NCBI GenBank assembly: GCA_023623095.1
Contig: JAMNXX010000198.1
Coordinates: 1-10,052, forward strand
DNA from: Bacillota bacterium
GTDB lineage: Bacteria > Bacillota > Clostridia > Peptostreptococcales > Thermotaleaceae
Length of the DNA: 10,052 bases
Reading direction: 5' to 3'
Shown here: positions 5,583-10,052 of the stretch, one piece after another
How the letters are laid out: every line of letters begins with the position of its first letter
How positions within the stretch are numbered: position 1 is the first letter of the stretch
Made by a program: the position numbers and the translations under genes
The notes under the pieces: model-generated
Database searches by the model: none
Seen by the model: only the letters and a program-made list of their open reading frames with translations
Told to the model about the DNA's origin: nothing

Positions 5583-7298
5583 TCATTTCATATCATCGAT
5601 TAAAAATTGAATATTTTCATATCCATTCCATTCATTGATAATTGGAAATCCTACAACATCTACGATGTCCGGAGAGTCAAGCCGGTCAATATAAAATTCA
5701 GCCATATCAAATCCTACTATCTCTACCGGATCCGTATCTTTATAAATATTTGATATCGCCTTGAATTTCAAGTGATTCCGTTCTTTTCCCATCGTTATAA
5801 TACCGGGAGAAGGTTGGATTTTTAATTGACGGATAAGAAAACAAGGTTTTTCATTTTCCAGCCCATAAGGTTCCAGTTTTTTTAGCTGCGAAATAAGTTT
5901 TTTTGTTATTTCCGAAGGTTTTAATTCCGAAGCGATCTTTATCTTTTTTGTGAATAGATCCGGATCTCTTGCTTTTAGGATAGAGGCCTGCTGATTTAAC
6001 CGCTCTCGCAGTTCTTTTAAATTTTCTTCTTGAATGGAAAATCCGCAGGCGTTTTTATGGCCGCCAAATTTTATAAACAAATCGGAGCATTTTTTCATCT
6101 CTTCATACATATCGAGTCCATCAATGCTTCTGCCGCTACCCTTTAAAATTCCGGCTTCTTGAGAATGGGTTACCACCAAAACAGGCCTGTAGTAGCGATC
6201 CCGTATTTTCCCTGCAATGATTCCAATAACTCCTTCGTGAGTATCTTCGGCATCCAAGACAAAAAACAGATCATCTAAATAATGGGCTTCTACTTTTCGC
6301 TCGCAAATCTTTAGTCCCTCTTCCTGAATCGCTTTTCTTTCCGTATTGCACCGGATCAAATGGACGACGATTTCTTCAATTTTTTTCTGTTCCTTTTCTA
6401 ATAGCAAGTCGACTGCTATTCTTGCATCATCTATTCGTCCGCTGGCATTGAAATGGGGTGCAATGATAAACCCAATATGCCCTACATGAATCGATTTATC
6501 TTTCAGTCCTACACGTTCAATCAATGTTTTTAATCCAGGTCTGACCGGCTGATTGATTTTTCTCATCCCATATTTTAAAATTGTTCGGTTCTCATCGATA
6601 AGGGGAACAACATCAGCTACAGTCGCCAATGCGACCAAATCCAGCAAATCTGACAGATACTTTTTCGGAGCATTCATTTCTCTTTGCAGCGCTTGTACCA
6701 ACTTAAAAACGACTCCGCAACCGCACAAATCCGAAAAAGGATAAGCGCAATCTTTCTGCTTGGGATTTAAGATCAGACAATCCGGTATTTCATCCGATAA
6801 ATTATGATGATCTGTAATGATAATATCCATTCCCAGTGATTTTGCAAGTTCCACCTCCTTCACAGATGTGGAACCGCAGTCAACCGTAATGATCAAATCT
6901 GCTCCTGCATTTTTGATCTCCTGAATCGCATCACAATTTAATCCATATCCTTCTTCTTCTCTTTTTGGTATATAATAATTCAGATTGGATGTGAATTTTC
7001 CTAAAAACTCCATCAATAAAGCGATGCTTGTGATCCCATCTACATCATAATCTCCATAAATCCAGATACTTTTTTGCGCCTCAATCCCTCGGATGATTTC
7101 TTTCACGATAGCATCCATGTTTTTCATTAAGAAAGGATCATATGTTTTTTGAGGCTTGGGCGAGAGAAACTCATACATTTCGTCTATGCTTGTTATTCCC
7201 TTCTGGATCAGTATCTTTTGTATCAGTGGTTCGATTTCACTGTCGCAAAACAGATGTTCCACCTGCTCTTCCGCCATTTCCCAAATCGTTTCAACCAT
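5583..7298 (-). CDS. recJ: Single-stranded-DNA-specific 5'-3' exonuclease RecJ
   Basis: RecJ degrades single-stranded DNA 5' to 3' in recombination, mismatch repair and base-excision repair. With the ATG chosen here it has 571 residues, close to the E. coli enzyme and without the long C-terminal extension found in some Firmicute RecJ proteins. DHH-phosphoesterase motifs for Mn/Mg binding appear in order: DYDVDG (83-88), TVDCG (138-142), TDHH (162-165) and an Asp in LATVADVVPL (224-233). The DHHA1 part has GRSIDGLD (389-396) and GGHKNACGFSI (412-422), and an OB-type DNA-binding domain follows at about 455-571. The ATG start is supported by an AGGAGG; the open frame extends to a TTG at 7358 with no good ribosome site. 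It follows mutY after 86 nt. The stop is followed by 120 nt before the flavoprotein gene, in which I see no convincing terminator. Confidence 0.95.
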   Translation of the reverse strand: MVETIWEMAEEQVEHLFCDSEIEPLIQKILIQKGITSIDEMYEFLSPKPQKTYDPFLMKNMDAIVKEIIRGIEAQKSIWIYGDYDVDGITSIALLMEFLGKFTSNLNYYIPKREEEGYGLNCDAIQEIKNAGADLIITVDCGSTSVKEVELAKSLGMDIIITDHHNLSDEIPDCLILNPKQKDCAYPFSDLCGCGVVFKLVQALQREMNAPKKYLSDLLDLVALATVADVVPLIDENRTILKYGMRKINQPVRPGLKTLIERVGLKDKSIHVGHIGFIIAPHFNASGRIDDARIAVDLLLEKEQKKIEEIVVHLIRCNTERKAIQEEGLKICERKVEAHYLDDLFFVLDAEDTHEGVIGIIAGKIRDRYYRPVLVVTHSQEAGILKGSGRSIDGLDMYEEMKKCSDLFIKFGGHKNACGFSIQEENLKELRERLNQQASILKARDPDLFTKKIKIASELKPSEITKKLISQLKKLEPYGLENEKPCFLIRQLKIQPSPGIITMGKERNHLKFKAISNIYKDTDPVEIVGFDMAEFYIDRLDSPDIVDVVGFPIINEWNGYENIQFLIDDMK

Positions 7299-7306
7299 CC
7301 TAACGG

Positions 7307-7312
7307 CCTCCT
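7307..7312 (-). promoter_or_regulatory. Ribosome binding site that sets the recJ start
   Basis: AGGAGG on the minus strand lies 8 nt before the ATG at 7296-7298. This consensus site favours that ATG over the in-frame TTG 60 nt upstream, which lacks one. Confidence 0.8.
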
Positions 7313-7384
7313 GTTTTTCTTCTCCAATATGATGAATCCCCGATTCCTTACAAACCAATCTTTCATCAGAATATTTTCACCATT

Positions 7385-8482
7385 TTACAAGATTTTTTGA
7401 GCTTCTTTTATGACTTTCAAAAATGCAGTGGGACATGGATATTGCTCAATTTCATTCCATGTCACCCAATCCATTTCGGGATAATCTACCCGGACTTGCT
7501 CACTGCTTTTTAATTGATATACGTTCATGAGCCACTTTTGATGCGTAAATACATGCTTTTTCATAAAAAGAAACTGACAATCCATTATTTTTATTCCATA
7601 ATTTTCTTCAACCTCCGATAGAATGCTCTGCCCTTCTTGGAGATCGGTCTGTCTTTCCTTTATCGGAAGTGCCCACAAATTCGCCAAGATTCCTTCAGCA
7701 GGACGTTTTGTAAGCAATATTTTATCCCCTGCCTGAACGATCCCCACTTCCATTTTTATCTCTTTGATTGCCTTTTTCTTCCCTTTTACAGGAAGCTTTT
7801 GCTGTTTTCCGGATTTGTAAGCACTGCATAAACACTGAAGGGGACAGATATCGCATTTGGGGGAGTTCGGCGTACAAATCAGCGCACCCAAATCCATCAT
7901 TCCTTGATTAAAATGGGAAGGATTTTCTTGTGAAATAACGCTCTGCCCTAAGGATTCCATCTTTTTTCTTGTTTGCATCTGCGTAATATCATCCGGAATC
8001 TCAAATATTCTTGAAAATACTCGCATAACATTCCCATCTACAGCCGGAACCGGCTGATCGTAAGCGATGCTCAAAATCGCTCCCGCTGTATAGGAGCCGA
8101 TTCCAGGAATTTTTTTTAGTTCAATCAACCGTTCCGGTATCTTTCCCCCATATTGGTTCATAATCATTTTTGCTCCACGATGCAGATAAATCGCTCTGGA
8201 ATAGTACCCCAGCCCTTCCCAGGCTTTTAAAATTTCTTCTTCATCAGATTCCGCCAGTGCCTGTACATCAGGAAATCTTTGAATAAATTTTAAAAAATAC
8301 GGGATGACGGTTTCTACTCTTGTCTGCTGCAGCATCACTTCTGAAATCCATGTAAAATAAGGATTTTTATTTTTCCGCCACGGGAGATCCCGATGATTTT
8401 TTTCATACCATGCAATAAGAGCAGCTTGCATTGCTTTGACTTTTTCTAAATCCAGTTCTTTTCTTTGAATCAGTGTTTTCAT
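7385..8482 (-). CDS. mutY: A/G-specific adenine DNA glycosylase MutY
   Basis: MutY removes adenine mispaired with 8-oxoguanine (or G) and so prevents G:C to T:A transversions after oxidative damage. The protein has 365 residues, a normal full length. The helix-hairpin-helix glycosylase domain occupies about 15-220. The catalytic Glu is E48 in SEVMLQQT, the HhH segment is LKKIPGIGSYTAGAI (122-136), and the catalytic Asp is D149 in VDGNVMR. The [4Fe-4S] cluster ligands are C203, C210, C213 and C219, with the expected 6-2-5 spacing. The C-terminal NUDIX-like domain (about 244-365) that reads 8-oxoG is present; its FTH at 312-314 corresponds to the FSH loop of other MutY proteins. The start is ATG with an AGAGGG ribosome site 7 nt upstream. 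It is the first gene after the terminator; recJ follows after 86 nt and may share the transcript. No convincing promoter is visible in the short gap before it. Confidence 0.96.
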   Translation of the reverse strand: MKTLIQRKELDLEKVKAMQAALIAWYEKNHRDLPWRKNKNPYFTWISEVMLQQTRVETVIPYFLKFIQRFPDVQALAESDEEEILKAWEGLGYYSRAIYLHRGAKMIMNQYGGKIPERLIELKKIPGIGSYTAGAILSIAYDQPVPAVDGNVMRVFSRIFEIPDDITQMQTRKKMESLGQSVISQENPSHFNQGMMDLGALICTPNSPKCDICPLQCLCSAYKSGKQQKLPVKGKKKAIKEIKMEVGIVQAGDKILLTKRPAEGILANLWALPIKERQTDLQEGQSILSEVEENYGIKIMDCQFLFMKKHVFTHQKWLMNVYQLKSSEQVRVDYPEMDWVTWNEIEQYPCPTAFLKVIKEAQKIL

Positions 8483-8545
8483 TTTTTTCCCTCTTCTATT
8501 TGATTCTTTCCTCTTTTGGCCAATTTAAAAATACAATTCTTATTG

Positions 8546-8585
8546 AAAAACCCCTTTAGATTCTATTTATCTAAAAGGGTTTTTT
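8546..8585 (-). terminator. Intrinsic terminator after the ftsX-M23 unit
   Basis: A near-perfect inverted repeat has an 11-bp stem (8550-8560 against 8570-8580, one G·U pair on the RNA) and a 9-nt loop, with GGG/CCC near the base. It is flanked by A and T runs that extend the stem and supply a U-tract on the minus-strand transcript. It starts 12 nt after the TAA of the M23 gene and lies before mutY, so it separates the two units. Because both flanks are A/T runs, it could also work in the plus direction, but no plus-strand gene reaches it. Confidence 0.9.
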
Positions 8586-8596
8586 GGAAATTTCGT

Positions 8597-9733
8597 TTAT
8601 TTCACCCAGGGAATCGGATCTACATATTTCCCATTTTTTCGAACTTCAAAATGTAAATGTGGTCCGGTGGACATTCCGGTACTTCCTGCCTGTGCAATTC
8701 CTTGCCCTCTTTTTACGCTATCCCCTTTTGATACGAGGAGTTTTGAATTATGCGCATATAGCGTAACAATTCCACCACCATGATCGATCATAACGGTTTT
8801 GCCATATCCGCCAAGCGTGGCTGCATAGATAACCTTTCCATCTCCTGCTGCCACCACGCTCTTTCCTGCAAGAATCCCGATATCAATTCCTGTATGAAGC
8901 TTCTTTTGCTTTAGTATCGGATGGATGCGGTAGCCAAATGGAGAAGTAATTCTCGTATATCCCGGAGCAGGCCAAGCCAATTTTCCTCCTATGTATTCGC
9001 CACTCGATTGCAGACGACGAATTTGTTCTTCTATCTGCGCAGCGTAGCGGTTCAGCTCATCGATCTGTTTTTCAAGCTCCTTGCTATCTTTTTGGAGCTG
9101 TTCCCTGGCACGGCTGACTGCAACTCTATGTTCATGTAGCTCCTGCTGTTTTTGCTGCATATTTTTCATCATAGCAGTCAAATGATTTTCGTGGCTCTCA
9201 AGTGTTTTTTTCTTGGTGTTGATCTCATCTCTTTGTATCTTCATATACCGGAGCAAATCCGTATCTTGCTTAAAAATTCTCTTGATCATATCTATTTTTG
9301 AGAGCAAGTCTACAATATCTTCAGAATCCAAAAGTACTTCGATATATCCGATATTTCCGTTTTTATACATCACGCGCAGCCGTTTGTTCATAACATCCTT
9401 TTTCGATGCAATATTCTTCTCTGCCTTTTCGAGCTCTTTCTGTGTTCTATCGATCTTTGCCTTCGTCTGTTGGATTTCTTGATTTATCTCAGCAAGTTCA
9501 AATTCTGCAACTTCAATTTTTTTATCTAAAGCTTGGATTTGTTCTGATAAATTTTGATGCTCTTTTTGATTCTGATTTAACTTTTTTTTCGTACTTTGAA
9601 TCGTTTGATTGATCTGGTTCAGCTTTTTTTGATTGTCACTCACAGCCTGCGAGGCAAATCCATCACTTGGATAGCATGATAAAAAGATAAGCATCACCAA
9701 AAGGATAATGAGGATTCGACCCGGTACTCTCAC
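8597..9733 (-). CDS. Secreted coiled-coil M23 (LytM) peptidoglycan endopeptidase, likely FtsEX-controlled
   Basis: This is a cell-wall endopeptidase that should act outside the membrane under FtsEX control. With the GTG start chosen here it has 378 residues. An N-terminal signal sequence (basic residues 2-6, hydrophobic 7-19, likely cleavage after FAS at 26-28) is followed by a long Lys/Glu/Gln-rich coiled coil at about 30-245. Inside that lies a hinge (RLRVMYKNGNIGYIEVLLDS, about 118-137) typical of PcsB/CwlO-type hydrolases. The C-terminal M23 domain is at about 265-370. All metal and catalytic residues are present: H280 and D284 (HTGID), H328 (YAH), and H359/H361 (HLHF). It should therefore be active, unlike degenerate EnvC-type activators. 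The GTG has a clear Shine-Dalgarno; an in-frame ATG at 9775 would add 14 residues and overlap ftsX by 8 nt but has only a weak site. A strong terminator follows the stop. A Cys near the end of the signal is not in a good lipobox. Confidence 0.9.
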   Translation of the reverse strand: MRVPGRILIILLVMLIFLSCYPSDGFASQAVSDNQKKLNQINQTIQSTKKKLNQNQKEHQNLSEQIQALDKKIEVAEFELAEINQEIQQTKAKIDRTQKELEKAEKNIASKKDVMNKRLRVMYKNGNIGYIEVLLDSEDIVDLLSKIDMIKRIFKQDTDLLRYMKIQRDEINTKKKTLESHENHLTAMMKNMQQKQQELHEHRVAVSRAREQLQKDSKELEKQIDELNRYAAQIEEQIRRLQSSGEYIGGKLAWPAPGYTRITSPFGYRIHPILKQKKLHTGIDIGILAGKSVVAAGDGKVIYAATLGGYGKTVMIDHGGGIVTLYAHNSKLLVSKGDSVKRGQGIAQAGSTGMSTGPHLHFEVRKNGKYVDPIPWVK

Positions 9734-9742
9734 TCCAATTGT

Positions 9743-9750
9743 CCCCCTTT
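9743..9750 (-). promoter_or_regulatory. Ribosome binding site favouring the GTG start of the M23 gene
   Basis: AAAGGGGG on the minus strand lies 9 nt upstream of the GTG at 9731-9733. It is better placed than anything before the ATG at 9773-9775, which has only a weak GAAG upstream. The GTG start also gives a cleaner signal peptide. The choice is an inference; both starts are in the same frame. Confidence 0.55.
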
Positions 9751-9767
9751 CTTCCCGCCTTCCCAGC

Positions 9768-10052
9768 TTAAACATTCAAGAACTTCTTCATCGAAAATAT
9801 ACTTCCCAGAGCTCCAATTCCTGCACCTAAAACAACAAAAATAACCAGTAAATCATCCATCAGTAAAGTTGCCGGCATCATATAAGGCGTAAGCAATATA
9901 TAAATTTTCTGCGTTATCAGATCAAAAACTTTCTGATAGCCCAGTCCCAGTACTCCTAAAGCGATTGCTGCTCCGAACAATCCCAGAAAAACACCCTCTA
10001 CGACAAAAGGCCATCGGATAAACCAATTGGTTGCCCCTACATACTTCATAAT
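9768..10052 (-). CDS. ftsX: Cell-division ABC transporter permease FtsX, C-terminal part (cut by window edge)
   Basis: This is the C-terminal end (94 codons plus TAA stop) of FtsX, the membrane subunit of the FtsEX complex. FtsEX couples ATP hydrolysis at the division site or lateral wall to activation of extracellular peptidoglycan hydrolases. The fragment opens with IMKYVGATNWFIRWPFVVEG, the conserved FtsX motif that follows the extracellular loop. Two hydrophobic membrane segments then follow, at roughly residues 15-37 and 67-90 of the fragment, with a short loop between them. The frame runs off the right edge without a start, so the N-terminus, the large extracellular loop and presumably ftsE lie outside the window. 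The TAA stop lies 34 nt upstream of the GTG start preferred for the next gene, or overlaps its alternative ATG by 8 nt (ATGTTTAA). This indicates one transcript and supports the M23 protein as its hydrolase partner. Identification is from the motif and the context. Confidence 0.93.
   Translation of the reverse strand: MMKYVGATNWFIRWPFVVEGVFLGLFGAAIALGVLGLGYQKVFDLITQKIYILLTPYMMPATLLMDDLLVIFVVLGAGIGALGSIFSMKKFLNV

Noticed and set aside
7230..7368. Small minus-strand frame starting at the ATG near 7368 and overlapping the recJ start
   Set aside because: It has no ribosome site, an Arg/Lys/Trp-rich composition typical of an off-frame read, and it overlaps the recJ N-terminus, which has a strong AGGAGG of its own.
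8584..8766. Plus-strand open frame at the end of the M23 gene
   Set aside because: It lies antisense to the catalytic domain of a clear M23 gene, has no ribosome site and no recognisable protein. The same holds for the other plus-strand frames of 60-90 codons across the window; they are shadows of minus-strand genes.
9674..9677. Cys near the end of the M23 signal peptide as a lipoprotein site
   Set aside because: The residues before the Cys are F-L-S, not the usual L-[AS]-[GA], and a standard signal-peptidase I site (FAS then Q) follows a few residues later.
1..10052. Search for CRISPR arrays, tandem repeats, tRNA genes, transposase or phage genes
   Set aside because: No regularly spaced direct repeats, no tRNA-like cloverleaf and no transposase, integrase or phage motifs were seen by eye on either strand.

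Overview
The window looks like an AT-rich chromosomal segment of a Firmicute, most likely an anaerobic member of the Clostridia. The evidence is the low-GC codon choice, frequent TTG/GTG starts with strong purine-rich Shine-Dalgarno sites, and the gene families present: a PcsB/CwlO-type coiled-coil M23 hydrolase next to ftsX, and a CtpA plus MinJ-like PDZ pair. The genus cannot be fixed from the sequence alone. Every convincing gene lies on the minus strand, so the biological reading direction runs from right to left.

Layout in order of transcription: (1) the last 94 codons of ftsX at the right edge, followed at once by a secreted coiled-coil M23 peptidoglycan hydrolase. This unit is closed by a strong intrinsic terminator at about 8546-8585. 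(2) mutY (adenine glycosylase) and recJ (ssDNA exonuclease). (3) A CoA-disulfide reductase/NADH oxidase-type flavoprotein with its own plausible promoter. (4) A class IV PLP aminotransferase behind a good extended -10 promoter and a leader of roughly 150 nt containing a hairpin. (5) ctpA (S41 processing protease) and, 39 nt further on, a polytopic membrane protein with a C-terminal PDZ domain (MinJ-like). (6) About 400 bases at the left edge with no recognisable gene. They hold a Fur-box-like dyad and, at the extreme edge, a stem-loop-rich block of unknown nature.

How the genes fit together: ftsX, the M23 enzyme, ctpA and the PDZ protein all belong to cell-envelope and division biology. In many Firmicutes, as I recall, ftsEX, a hydrolase gene, ctpA/ctpB and a PDZ membrane gene lie side by side. 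Here mutY, recJ, the flavoprotein and the aminotransferase lie between the two halves. MutY, RecJ and the CoA-disulfide reductase could share an oxidative-damage theme, but that is inference from function and position.

Most of the window is ordinary housekeeping sequence. I see no CRISPR array, tRNA, rRNA, phage gene or intact mobile element. The points most worth a second look are an Asn in place of the third Gly of the NAD(P)H-binding motif of the flavoprotein, the fully intact zinc site of the FtsEX-linked hydrolase, the aminotransferase leader, and the unexplained left-edge block.
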